Below, piece after piece: positions 1 through 10,870 of a stretch of DNA of 64,000 nucleotides. The notes under the pieces were generated by a model. That model did not search any database. It saw nothing but the letters and a program-made list of their open reading frames with translations, and had not been told where the DNA came from. Source of the stretch: Orobanche coerulescens (taxonomy: Eukaryota; Streptophyta; Magnoliopsida; Lamiales; Orobanchaceae). The translations under genes and the position numbers were made by a program. Every line of letters starts with the position of its first letter. The stretch's first letter is position 1. Location of the stretch: NCBI GenBank assembly GCA_033398695.1, contig CM065818.1:80844092-80908091 (forward strand), written 5' to 3'.

Positions 1-1
1 G

Positions 2-2146
2 CAAGTCTTCGAAACCCTTAGAGACCAGAAGCTGTATGGAAAAAAGGAGAAGTGCTCATTTTTGGTCGAAAGTATAGTCTTTCTTGGCTATGTTGTTTCA
101 AAGAATGGAGTGTCGGTCGATCAAGCGAAGATCGAAGCAATTAAGTCCTGGCCAGTTCCCACTACAGTGACGGAGGTTAGATCGTTCCATGGACTAGCTT
201 CATTTTACCGAAGATTCATTCGAGACTTCAGTACCATTGCAAGCCCAATAACCGAATGTTTGAAGAAGGGCACGTTTAATTGGAGCAGGGCTGCTCAGGA
301 GTCATTTGCAAACTTGAAGGTGAAGTTGTGCGAAGCACCAATCTTAGCATTACCCGATTTTTCGTAACCGTTTGAGGTGGAATGTGATGCTAGCGGAGTG
401 GGCATTGGAGCGGTTCTCATTTAGGGAAAGCGACCTATTGCTTATTTTTCCGAGAAGTTAAACGGTGCTCGTCTAAATTATTGTACCTACGACAAGGAGT
501 TTTATGCGATTGTGAGGGCCCTAGATCATTGGAGTCACTATCTTCGGCCAAAGCATTTCATCATACACTCGCACCATGAATCTTTGAAGTACATTTACGG
601 GCAACACAAGTTAAGTCCCAGGCATGCGAAGTGGGTGGAATTCTTACAATCATTTCACTTCTCATCAAAGTATAAGGATGGCAAGAGCAATATTGTGGCA
701 GATGCATTGTCTAGGCGTTATGCCTTACTAGCCACTCTTGATGTTCGTTTGCTTAGATTCGATACAGTAAAGGAGTATTATGAAGGTGATGCGGATTTTG
801 GCGAGACCTTCGCCCGGTGCAAACTAGGCCCGGTGGGAGAATTTTCGATACAGGAGGGCTTTCTTTTTAAGGGAAATCGTCTTTGTCTACCCAGGCACAC
901 GATTCGCGAATTGCTGATTCGAGAGGCTCATGGGGGAGGTTTGGCTGGCCACTTCGGTTCGGCCAAGACATTAGAAGTGCTTAAGGAACATTTTTACTGG
1001 CCAAGGATGCAGGGGGATGTTAATAATATAATCAGTAAATGTGTGACGTGCCATGTTGCGAAAAGTTCGTTCAAATCAGGAGTCTACACACCTTTACCGA
1101 TTCCGGAGAGGCCGTGGGAAGATGTCTCAATGGATTTCATTGTGGCTTTGCCTCGAACCCAACGAGGTAAGGATGCGATTATGGTGGTCGTCGATCGTTT
1201 TTCAAAGATGGCTCATTTTGTTCCTTGTCACAAAACCGATGATGCGAGTAATGTTGCTGACCTGTATTTCCGAGAGGTAGTGCGATTACATGGAGTTCCG
1301 AAAACTATTGTTTCGGACCGAGACTCAAAGTTTCTAAGCTACATTTGGAACACATTATGGAGGAAGGTGGGAACCAAGCTTTTGTTTAGTACTTCACATC
1401 ATCCTCAAACCGACGGACAAACTGAAGTAACGAATCGTACATTGGGGACGCTGTTGCGAGGCTTGGTGAGCAAGACACAAAAGGACTGGGATCTGAAACT
1501 GGCACAAGCGGAGTTTGCTTATAATCGATCTCCTACTCATGCCACTGCACACTCTCCATTTGAAGTAGTTTACGGGTTGAATCCTTACATGCCGCTAGAC
1601 CTAATCCCACTACCAAGTGACGAATTGGTGCATAAGGATGCGGAGTCAAAACTAAAATCAATGATGAAATTACACGAACAGGTGCGGGATCGAATCAAGG
1701 AAATAAACGAGGCGTACAAAAGGAAGTCGAATAAGCAAAGAAGGCAGAGACTATTCGAGGTTGGAGATTTAGTTTGGTTACATTTGAGGAAGGAACGATT
1801 CCCGAGTAAGCGTAAGAACAAGCTAATGCCACGAGCTGAGGGACCATTTAAAATAATTGCGAAGGTGAATGACAATGCTTACAATTTGGAACTTCCGGGT
1901 GACTATGGAGTGCATGCTACTTTCAACATAGGTGATCTTTCTCCTTATCTTGATGATGACGGGATTGCAGAATTGAGGACAATTCCTCTTAAAGGGGGAG
2001 GGGATGATACGAAGCCGAATACTCCAAGTGAAGAAGATGAAGTAAGAATTGACGTAAAACACCTCGATCGCACTACAACCTACTTAGGCGAGAAAACAGA
2101 AACGAGGCACGGAGTTACCTTGATAGTCGGAATTGGAATAACTTAA
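2..2146 (+). pseudogene. Fam1 copy A: 3' part of Ty3/gypsy gag-pol (end of RT, RNase H, integrase)
   Basis: The window opens inside reverse transcriptase. The frame starting at base 2 reads through the RT end ([13 protein letters not shown]), then RNase H ([27 protein letters not shown]), the integrase HHCC zinc region ([10 protein letters not shown]) and the integrase core with D, D and E residues ([27 protein letters not shown]). It ends in a DLSPYLDDD segment. Two in-frame stops break RNase H: TAA at 365-367 and TAG at 422-424, at positions where other copies have CAA and CAG. The rest is open to the TAA at 2144-2146. The last 142 bases of the frame lie inside the following LTR. RNase H and integrase families are recognised securely; the lineage (chromovirus, CRM-like) is inference. 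Confidence 0.9.
1991..2004 (+). other. Polypurine tract of Fam1 copy A
   Basis: AAAGGGGGAGGGGA directly precedes the LTR start TGATACG. A purine run in this place is the standard primer for plus-strand DNA synthesis. It also codes for the pol residues KGGGDD, so the tract sits inside the reading frame. The same tract, with small changes, precedes every 3' LTR of this group: AAAGGAAGAGGGGA in Fam2, GAAAGGGGGAGGGTA in Fam3 and AAAGGGGGAGGAGA in Fam4. Confidence 0.85.
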
Positions 2147-2402
2147 GGCAAATTGCAACTTGGGAGGGGGAAAAGGTCCAAGTGGTAGCTAAACAAAGAA
2201 TTTTCAGCATTTCTTTATTATAAAGGCAGCAGGATTCTTGGCAACTTGTTATATGAAAAAGCGGCTGTCAAACTTCAACTTGGAGACAAGACCCAACTTT
2301 TACTTTTGTCAACAAGTGACATGAAGAACCTTTTATTATCCTTTCATTATTTTAAAGAACGACTTGTAATAGTTTAAGTTATTTTGTCGTGCCACTTTTG
2401 CC

Positions 2403-2410
2403 TATAAATA
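2403..2410 (+). promoter_or_regulatory. TATA box of Fam1 LTR
   Basis: TATAAATA sits in the context CCTATAAATAGTGGC, about 400 bases into the LTR. The same context recurs in the other Fam1 LTRs, for example near 7611, 17639 and 24352. The position suits an LTR RNA polymerase II promoter with a start near 2435. The start site itself is inferred. Confidence 0.7.
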
Positions 2411-2542
2411 GTGGCGGAGAGTTGTAATAGAAGATTATTGAATGTTGAAGAATTAAGAACACTTTGTGTTTTTCCACAGTGAATGCTTTTCATCAAAACT
2501 TGGTTTTTATTCGACGCGTTTCGAATACTAATCTGATTGATT

Positions 2543-2596
2543 CTCAATAGGTCTTGAGGAGAAATCACTTTATCAAATTATAGGTCTAATTTGATA
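2543..2596 (+). other. Twin TAGGTC-loop hairpins, Fam1 version
   Basis: Hairpin 1 pairs CTCAA (2543-2547) with TTGAG (2554-2558) around the loop TAGGTC. Hairpin 2 pairs TATCAAATTA (2571-2580) with TAATTTGATA (2587-2596) around the same loop TAGGTC. Both lie downstream of the TATA box, so they should be in the transcribed leader, upstream of the primer site. The arrangement recurs in all six families of the group with changes that keep the pairing. Function is unknown. Confidence 0.8.
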
Positions 2597-2966
2597 AAAC
2601 ATCTGTTTATATCTTGTTTCGATATTCTGTTTATTTTTCGATACAGTTGTATACTTGTCCGATATTTCGCATAAAGTGTTGTTCGATCCTTCGAACTTAT
2701 TTCCTGTTTTAACTTTGTTTCCGTCCAAAACGTGCTGTTTCGAGTGTCGCTGTTTGGCGGTGGACTGTTTCGAGTCACTTTCCAGTTGGCCAAATTCCTA
2801 TCCTGTTGCTGTATCGAATTACCGTCTTCATCAATTATCAGTATTGTTGCTGTAGCGAGCGGTTGTCACCAGTTCCCGACAGTTTCTTGCCGATAGCTTC
2901 CGTCACAAAAGTCTTCCGTCAGATCGATAGCGAATTCGCATAACCAGCGAGAATTCGTATCATAAG

Positions 2967-2980
2967 TGGTATCGGAGACC
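2967..2980 (+). other. Primer binding site of Fam1 copy B (initiator tRNA-Met type)
   Basis: TGGTATCGGAGACC starts 4 bases after the LTR end. It differs slightly from the usual plant initiator-tRNA-Met site TGGTATCAGAGC. Copy F (46212 on) and Fam2 (9374 on) have the closer form TGGTATCAGAGCCC. Fam3 has TGGTATCGGAGCCC. The TAAG spacer is the same throughout. Confidence 0.85.
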
Positions 2981-3001
2981 AAGTTCTTGATCTCTGGCAT
3001 T

Positions 3002-6000
3002 ATGGATCTCAACGACGCTGATTTCTTGGCAAAACTTCGTGACGCACTACGTGACGTACCAGAACAACGCGACCAGCGTTGGCAACCTAGGCGTGGTGAC
3101 TATGAACGACCCTCACGCCATGTCGAAGAATTCAAGGTGAACGAGCTGCCAGAGTTCGTTGGAGGGACAGACCCTGAAGTTTACCTGGAATGGGAACGAA
3201 AAATTGATCGTATGTTTGAATTTAAAGACCTTGACGATGAGAAAAGGTGTAAGTATGCAATTCTCAAGTTGGGGAAAGGAGCTTCACTTTGGTACGAAGG
3301 AGTGAAAACACGAAGAGCTCGTACGGGGAAGGAAAAGATCCGTTCGTGGGATTCGTTAAAAAGAAAACTTCGCAAAAGATATGTACCAGCATCACACCGG
3401 TTATCCTTGTACAGGAAGATAGCAGATCTCATGCAAGGAAAGTTAAATGTCAGTGAGTACATTGAGGAGTTTGAGAATCTAACCTTAATGGGAGAGATAG
3501 CGGAGAATGAGGAACAGAAGATGTCGCGATTCTTGCGTGGCTTAAACCGAAGCATAGCTAACTCGGTGGAACTGTATCCATACGAGGACTTCGATACATT
3601 ATGTGGGTTATGTGTGAAGTTAGAAGCTCAGAACAGGATGAAGATGTACAAACCCGAGTTTCCAGTCAAATTTGGAAACCCTAGCGTCGGGTCTAGTTCA
3701 GCTGTTAAGGCAACTGTACCGACTCCAGTTCCTGTTGCGATTCCGGCTAAGGCGACTGTACCCTACGTACCGAAGGAGATGAGTTTGGCTAAAGTGAGAT
3801 GTTTCAAATGTCAAGGGTTCGGGCATTATCAAAATGCTTGTCCAAACAAACGAGTGGTGACACTCAGGGAAGCTGTCACGATCCGAGATGAGTTGTTGGT
3901 CGAGGAAGAAAGACTGGGTGACGTATTTGATTTCGACATTAAGGACGAAGAAGGAGAAGAATGCGAGACTTACGATGCTCCAAGCTATGACACGGCTTTA
4001 GTTCTGCGAACGCTACAGGCCAAAGCTGTATCGAATGATTCGGAACAGCGAAATCAAATATTTCACACGAAGTGTCGAGTGGGAAATAAATGGTGTAGTT
4101 TGATCGTGGATGGAGGGAGTTACACCAACGTCGCTTCCAGCGAGATGGTGACTAAACTCGGGCTGCCCACTACGGCTCACCCGAAACCTTACACTTTGCA
4201 TTGGCTCGATGATGGGAGCAAAATAAGGGTAACTAAACAAGTGAGGATTGGACTAGCCATGGGTTCATATGAAGACAACGTATTATGTGATGTACTCCCG
4301 ATGGATGCATGCCATGTACTGTTGGGGAGACCATGGATGTTTGATAGGGACATTTTACATCGAGGAAGAAGCAATGAGTACGAGTTACGGGATAAGGGCA
4401 AGAAGATTGTGCTTAAACCAATGTCACCGCAAGCTATTCACTCTATGAGTTCTAGTAGGAGTGAAAAACCAAAACTGGCCATGTTTGCTAGCGAACGGGA
4501 GGTGGAACATGCTATTAATGATGGCAAGTGTGTGTACTTGTTGGTTCTGAAGGAGACACGGAATGGTAACATAGTTGTGCGGAACGAAAGGATGGATGCC
4601 TTATTACGCGAATTTGCGGATGTTTTTCCCGAAGAATTACCGTCGGGTTTACCACCAATTCGCGGGATTGAACATCAGATCGACCTCATATCGGGTGTGT
4701 CGCTCCCTAACAAAGCTGCCTATAGATGTAGTCCCGAGGAGACAAAGGAATTACAAAACCAAATCGAAGAACTGATGGATCGTGGATATGTTCGAGAAAG
4801 CCTAAGCCCTTGTGCGGTTCCAGACATCGGGTTCCAAAGAAGGACGGATCTTGGAGGATGTGTATTGACAATGAGTGTGAACAATATAACCATCAAGTAT
4901 CGATTTCCGATTCCGAGGCTTGATGACATGTTGGACGAATTACACGGATCACTGATCTTTTCAAAAGTTGATCTACGAAGTGGTTATCACCAGATTCGAA
5001 TGCGAGAAGGAGATGAGTGGAAGACAACCTTCAAAACTAAACACGGGCTGTATGAATGGACCGTTATGCCGTTCGGTCTTACAAATGCACCGAGTACTTT
5101 CATGCGCTTGATGAATGAGGTACTTAAGCCATTTTTAGGGAAATTTGTGGTTGTATACTTAGATGATATTTTGATCTACAGCCGATCGCTGCAAGAACAT
5201 TTCGAACACTTGAGGCAAGTCTTCGAAACCCTTAGAGACCGTGGTTGTATGGAAAAAAGGAGAAGTGCTCATTTTTGGTCGAAAGTATAGTCTTTCTTGG
5301 CTATGTTGTTTCAAAGAATGGAGTGTCGGTCGATCAAGCGAAGATCGAAGCAATTAAGTCATGGCCAGTTCCCACTACAATGACGGAGGTTAGATCATTC
5401 CATGGACTAGCTTCATTTTACCGAAGATTCATTCGAGACTTCAGTACCATTGCAAGCCCAATAACCGAATGTTTGAAGAAGGGCACGTTTAATTGGAGCA
5501 GGGCTGCTCAGGAGTCATTTGCAAACTTGAAGGTGAAGTTGTGCGAAGCACCAATCTTAGCATTACCCGATTTTTCGTAACCGTTTGAGGTGGAATGTGA
5601 TGCTAGCGGAGTGGGCATTGGAGCGGTTCTCATTTAGGGAAAGCGACCTATTGCTTATTTTTCCGAGAAGTTAAACGGTGCTCGTCTAAATTATTGTACC
5701 TACGACAAGGAGTTTTATGCGATTGTGAGGGCCCTAGATCATTGGAGTCACTATCTTCGGCCAAAGCATTTCATCATACACTCGCACCATGAATCTTTGA
5801 AGTACATTTACGGGCAACACAAGTTAAGTCCCAGGCATGCGAAGTGGGTGGAATTCTTACAATCATTTCACTTCTCATCAAAGTATAAGGATGGCAAGAG
5901 CAATATTGTGGCAGATGCATTGTCTAGGCGTTATGCCTTACTAGCCACTCTTGATGTTCGTTTGCTTAGATTCGATACAGTAAAGGAGTATTATGAAGGT

Positions 6001-7354
6001 GATGCGGATTTTGGCGAGACCTTCGCCCGGTGCAAACTAGGCCCGGTGGGAGAATTTTCGATACAGGAGGGCTTTCTTTTTAAGGGAAATCGTCTTTGTC
6101 TACCCAGGCACACGATTCGCGAATTGCTGATTCGAGAGGCTCATGGGGGAGGTTTGGCTGGCCACTTCGGTTCGGCCAAGACATTAGAAGTGCTTAAGGA
6201 ACATTTTTACTGGCCAAGGATGCAGGGGGATGTTAATAATATAATCAGTAAATGTGTGACGTGCCATGTTGCGAAAAGTTCGTTCAAATCAGGAGTCTAC
6301 ACACCTTTACCGATTCCGGAGAGGCCGTGGGAAGATGTCTCAATGGATTTCATTGTGGCTTTGCCTCGAACCCAACGAGGTAAGGATGCGATTATGGTGG
6401 TCGTCGATCGTTTTCAAAGATGGCTCATTTTGTTCCTTGTCACAAAACCGATGATGCGAGTAATGTTGCCGACTGTATTTCCGAGAGGTAGTGCGATTAC
6501 ATGGAGTTCCGAAAACTATTGTTTCGGACCGAGACTCAAAGTTTCTAAGCTACATTTGGAACACATTATGGAGGAAGGTGGGAACCAAGCTTTTGTTTAG
6601 TACTTCACATCATCCTCAAACCGACGGACAAACTGAAGTAACGAATCGTACATTGGGGACGCTGTTGCGAGGCTTGGTGAGCAAGACACAAAAGGACTGG
6701 GATCTGAAACTGGCACAAGCGGAGTTTGCTTATAATCGATCTCCTACTCATGCCACTGCACACTCTCCATTTGAAGTAGTTTACGGGTTGAATCCTTACA
6801 TGCCGCTAGACCTAATCCCACTACCAAGTGACGAATTGGTGCATAAGGATGCGGAGTCAAAACTAAAATCAATGATGAAATTACACGAACAGGTGCGGGA
6901 TCGAATCAAGGAAATAAACGAGGCGTACAAAAGGAAGTCGAATAAGCAAAGAAGGCAGAGACTATTCGAGGTTGGAGATTTAGTTTGGTTACATTTGAGG
7001 AAGGAACGATTCCCGAGTAAGCGTAAGAACAAGCTAATGCCACGAGCTGAGGGACCATTTAAAATAATTGCGAAGGTGAATGACAATGCTTACAATTTGG
7101 AACTTCCGGGTGACTATGGAGTGCATGCTACTTTCAACATAGGTGATCTTTCTCCTTATCTTGATGATGACGGGATTGCAGAATTGAGGACAATTCCTCT
7201 TAAAGGGGAGGGGATGATACGGCCGAATACTCCAAGTGAAGAAGATGAAGTAAGAATTGACGTAAAACTCCTCGATCGCACTACAACCTACTTAGGCGAG
7301 AAAACAGAAACGAGGCACGGAGTTACCTTGATAGTCGGAATTGGAATAACTTAA
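3002..7354 (+). pseudogene. Fam1 copy B: complete-length but broken gag-pol
   Basis: The start MDLNDADFLAKLRD at 3002 is conserved in copies B, C and F. Gag (to about residue 250) carries the ELPEFVGGTDPEVYLEWE capsid region, then a CCHC knuckle CFKCQGFGHYQNAC near 3811. Protease has LIVDGGSYTNV. RT has [13 protein letters not shown] near 5150. Gag and pol share one frame, as in chromoviruses. Damage: the RT block near 4818-4873 is out of frame between two compensating indels; a 1-base loss near 5241 shifts frame; TAA (5578) and TAG (5635) repeat the stops of copy A exactly 5213 bases downstream; 1-base losses near 6413 and 6470 break integrase. The frame then resumes to 7354, inside LTR2. 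Confidence 0.92.
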
Positions 7355-8134
7355 GGCAAATTGCAACTTGGGAGGGGGAAAAGGTCCAAGTGGTAGCTAA
7401 ACAAAGAATTTTCAGCATTTCTTTATTATAAAGGCGGCGGGATTCTTGGCAACTTGTTATATGAAAAAGCGGTGTCAAACTTCAACTTGGAGACAAGACC
7501 CAACTTTTACTTTTGTCAACAAGTGACATGAAGAACCTTTTATTATCCTTTCATTATTTTAAAGAACAGCTTGTAATAGTTTAAGTTATTTTGTCAGGCC
7601 ACTTTTGCCTATAAATAGTGGCAGTAGAGTTGTAATAGAAGATTATTGAATGTTGAAGAATTAAGAACACTTTGTGTTTTTCCCTGGTGAATGCTTTTCA
7701 TCAAAACTTGGTTTTTATTCGACGCGTTTCGAATACTAATCTGATTGATTCTCAATGGGTCTTGAGGAGAAATCACTTTATCAAATTATAGGTCTAATTT
7801 GATAAAACATCTGTTTATATCTTGTTTCGATATTCTGTTTATTTTTCGATACAGTTGTATACTTGTCCGATATTTCGCATAAAGTGTTGTTCGATCCTTC
7901 GAACTTATTTCCTGTTTTAACTTTGTTTCCGTCCAAAACGTGCTGTTTCGAGTGTCGCTATTTGGCGGTGGACTGTTTCGAGTCACTTTCCAGTTGGCCA
8001 AATTCCTATCCTGTTGCTGTATCGAATTACCATCTTCATCAATTATCAGTATTGTTGCTGTAGCGAGCGGTTGTCACCAGTTCCCGACAGTTTCTTGGCG
8101 ATAGCTTCCGCTCGTCAAAAAGTCTTCCGCTGTA
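7215..8134 (+). repeat. Fam1 LTR2, main part, interrupted by Fam2
   Basis: This LTR starts TGATACGGCC after a slightly shortened purine tract and is collinear with LTR1. It stops at ...CTTCCGCTGTA, where the Fam2 array begins. The missing end resumes at 14849 after a repeat of CTGTA. Hairpins are at 7751-7766 (loop TGGGTC, one change) and 7779-7804. It is the 3' LTR of copy B and the 5' LTR of copy C. Confidence 0.9.
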
Positions 8135-9369
8135 TGATACGAGATCGACATGGCCAACCGAAGAAAGACGACGTAGACGACCATGCAACCATGCATACGG
8201 CCATGCACACACATGCACCTACACGACATGCACTTACTTCTTTGGACGAGACGACTAATACGAGACTTGAAGTAACCTTGAACATATTTTACGTATGCAT
8301 GAAGAAATTACGAACCATGCACTCATCCACCTTCTTCATGCATTGAAACCGATGGTTCCCCTCCCTTGAATAAGTCACCTACATGGCAACAAAGTCATCA
8401 AAGCATGATAATAATAATCATCAAGAATCAAACCAAAGTCTTCTAACATGATTAGTTATTTTATTTTGTTTCTTGTCTTTGGTGAAGATTTGCTCAAGAT
8501 TGACTAGTCATGATCCGAAATTTACTAGTCCGAGTGAAAAAGGCGAAAAGCGGACAAAATTACCAATTCCCGCGCGTATGACTATTTCGTAGCAGTTTTG
8601 GTATTTTAATCATAACTCTCTCATACGAAGTCCGATTTAGGTTATTCAAGCGGCCATGGAAAGATAAAAGAAATATCTATAAATCATGTGAAATGGTACA
8701 AGGTCCAATTATGCTTATATCAAGCCACACGAACCGTTCAAATGTGCAGTGATTTTTATGGCCGAAAATTGATGAAGATTTGTGAAGATTTTGTCCAAGA
8801 TTGATGAAGATTTTCCATGCCTTCATTTTTCAAGTTCATGTCTACATTTTTCAAAGTCTTACAAGAAGATCAAATGGAGAAGATTTTGGGTCCCTCCACA
8901 CTTCAATAAATCGAACCAAATCAAGGAGGATGGAAGCTTGGTGTTGATTTTTGTTGTCTTGTTAGAATTGTTTAATCTTTGTTTGATTTTAGTTGATTTT
9001 TGTGTGATCTTGTAATGGCTATTTATAAGCCACATTTTCAGCCCTTGAAAGATATCTTGAAAGTAATAAACCTTGTATTTCTTTGAAATATACGTTGAAC
9101 GAGTTCAACAAACTTTAGTTATTGTTTCGACGCGTCTCGAGATTTTAACTTGAACAATTCTCAATAGGTCTTGGGAGGAGATTACCTTTATCGAGTTATA
9201 GGTCTAATTCGGTAAAACACATTCAAACCCATACACTATCCTACATCACGGCCGAAAACCGTATAAATTTCGGTCACCACCTTGTACTTTTGGTTGATAC
9301 TTTGATACTTTTCCAAACATAATAATCTTCCGTTGTATTTTATACGTATTACTTACGTAATTCGTATCA
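8135..9369 (+). repeat. Fam2 LTR a
   Basis: This 1235-bp LTR runs TGATACGAGATC to AATTCGTATCA. It keeps a trace of the pol tail (TSLDETTNTRLEVTL near 8235-8280) although Fam2 has no pol. A TATA box CTATTTATAAG lies at 9019-9029, a polyadenylation-like AATAAA near 9067, the inverted repeat GTTGAACGAGTTCAAC near 9093, and the twin hairpins at 9160-9214. Part of U3 (about 8560-8720) resembles U3 of Fam3. The short open frames inside this LTR are not counted as genes. Confidence 0.9.
9160..9214 (+). other. Twin TAGGTC-loop hairpins, Fam2 version
   Basis: Hairpin 1 is CTCAA/TTGGG around TAGGTC, with one U-G pair. Hairpin 2 is TATCGAGTTA/TAATTCGGTA around TAGGTC. Compared with Fam1, pair 5 changes from A-U to G-C, pair 7 becomes G-U and pair 3 becomes U-G, so all ten pairs remain possible in RNA. 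Copies recur at 11893-11947 and 14634-14688. Confidence 0.8.
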
Positions 9370-9632
9370 TAAGTGGTATCAGAGCCCAAGGTCATCTCCT
9401 TGGGCGATTTATTCAACGAATTTTTTTTTTTGTTGAGATTAGCGCAGTCGTAAGAAAACAAAGTTTCCCGTGGATTCGACCGTTGGATCGTCACGAAATT
9501 TTGAAAAAAGTAAGCCAACTCATTGAACTACAGTCTGAACGGTGGAGATCAGATTCTTTGATCATCTTCTTAGTTCATTCTTCACGGATTTCTTGGCAAA
9601 TTTTCTGTCCGATTTCTTGATCATTAGAATAG

Positions 9633-10870
9633 ATGGACTTTTTCAATACCGAATTCTTGGTAAAGCTACGTGATGCTTTACATGACTTACCGGAACCTCG
9701 ACGAGGAGGAGAAGGCCTGTGTTCCCCACGTCATACTAACGAGTTCGAGTTGAACGAACTTCCAAAGTTCATCGGAGGTACCGACCCCGAAATTTATTTG
9801 GAATGGGAACGTAAGATGGATTGCTTGTTCGAGTTTAAAGGTCTTGACGATGAGAAGCGTTGCAGATATGCAATTATCAAGTTGGTTAAAGGCGCTTGAT
9901 TTGGTTCGAATTAAAGAAGAAGCAAAGAACTCGTCCGGAAAAAAAAAGATCCGTTCGTGGAGTCGTAGAAAAGAAAACTTCGCAAGAGATACGTACCTTT
10001 CGGCTCGAGTTCGGCTCTCAAAATCGTAACAACATCAGCCCCCAACTCGGTTTCTAAAGCTCTTGACTTGCCTAATGAGACGAGTTTGCTGGAGGTGAGT
10101 TGTTTCATTGGCCAAGGGTTCGATCATGTGCAAGATGTTTGCCCGACTCTTGCTACCCGAGACGAGTTAATAGCCGAGGAAGAACAAGAAAGGCTAGGCG
10201 ACATTCTCAAGTTTGATATAGAGGACGAAAGAGAAGAAGAATGTGTAGTTTATGATGCTCCCGATTATGATACGGACTTAGTTCTTCGTACTTTAGAAAC
10301 CAAATCGGTTTCAAATGATTTGGAGCATCAGGACGAGTTAACGAGTGATGAACTCACAAGTATACTTTTTAGTTCTACACAACCGTCCGTTTCCTGAGCT
10401 ACAGAAGATGAAGAGATTGAGGACAAGGCGATTGTTCCCCAAAATTTCTATGAGGATATTTCTATTATTGTTAAAAAATTGGAGGATCCCAATCCAATTG
10501 TTCTCATTGATCCGGTTCCCGACACCGACCAACGTAAAAGCTATGTGGCTACATGTGACTGGAAAATAGTAAAAGACGAACTCATTGATGAAAGGAATGA
10601 GGACAAGATTTGTGCCCACATGACGAAATGGAAATTATTCCGTTAAACCACAAATCTTTTTTGGGGATTCCGTTAAGGGAAATGGTAGACACCCAGATAC
10701 GTCGTTTGTTTTTATTTTGCAGTTGTTCTTTTAAAAATGCAATCCCAAGCAAACGTCAACACATCCGACGAAAATTACATCTTCAACCCGGGAGGAGCAC
10801 AACCCTATCCTAATACCAACCGTCCTTGGATTTTAGATTCGAGGACGAATCTCTTTAAAGGAAGAGGGGA
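9633..10870 (+). pseudogene. Fam2 internal region a: gag-like remnant plus conserved extra region
   Basis: The start MDFFNTEFLVKLRDALHDLPE at 9633 matches Fam1 gag, as does ELPKFIGGTDPEIYLEWE. A TGA near 9897 and a frame change end the first open part. A second part (10068-10397) has SCFIGQGFDHVQDVC, where the CCHC knuckle of Fam1 has lost its second cysteine, followed by the acidic stretch shared with Fam1. It ends at a TGA (10395-10397). The frame then continues as an extra region (KKLEDPNPIVLIDPV, DENYIFNPGG) that also occurs in Fam3. Frame breaks near 10625 and 10720 make this copy more damaged than copy b. Confidence 0.8.

Larger units (their letters stand above)
2005..2962 (+). repeat. 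Fam1 LTR1 (shared by copies A and B)
   Basis: This 958-bp LTR runs from TGATACGAAGCC to GAATTCGTATCA, with 7-bp inverted ends TGATACG/CGTATCA. It is preceded by a polypurine tract and followed by TAAG and a primer site. It is at once the 3' LTR of copy A and the 5' LTR of copy B; there is no other LTR between them. The first 142 bases code for the pol tail. A TATA box at 2403 places U3 at roughly 2005-2435. Two hairpins lie at 2543-2596. Homologous LTRs lie at 7215, 17244, 21105, 23953, 45252 and 55504 and, on the minus strand, at 34480-35441. Confidence 0.93.

Noticed and set aside
1585..1875. Antisense frames of 96 residues that recur in each Fam1 copy (also 6796, 20685, 35571)
   Set aside because: They repeat only because integrase repeats. 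They are mirror frames of the integrase end, with no independent signal.
2960..3000. tRNA-like match near the primer site as a tRNA gene
   Set aside because: Only the 3'-end complement of initiator tRNA-Met is present, as expected of a primer site. No cloverleaf can be formed.
8014..8346. A 110-residue frame across the Fam1/Fam2 joint
   Set aside because: It joins unrelated sequences at an insertion point and is accidental.
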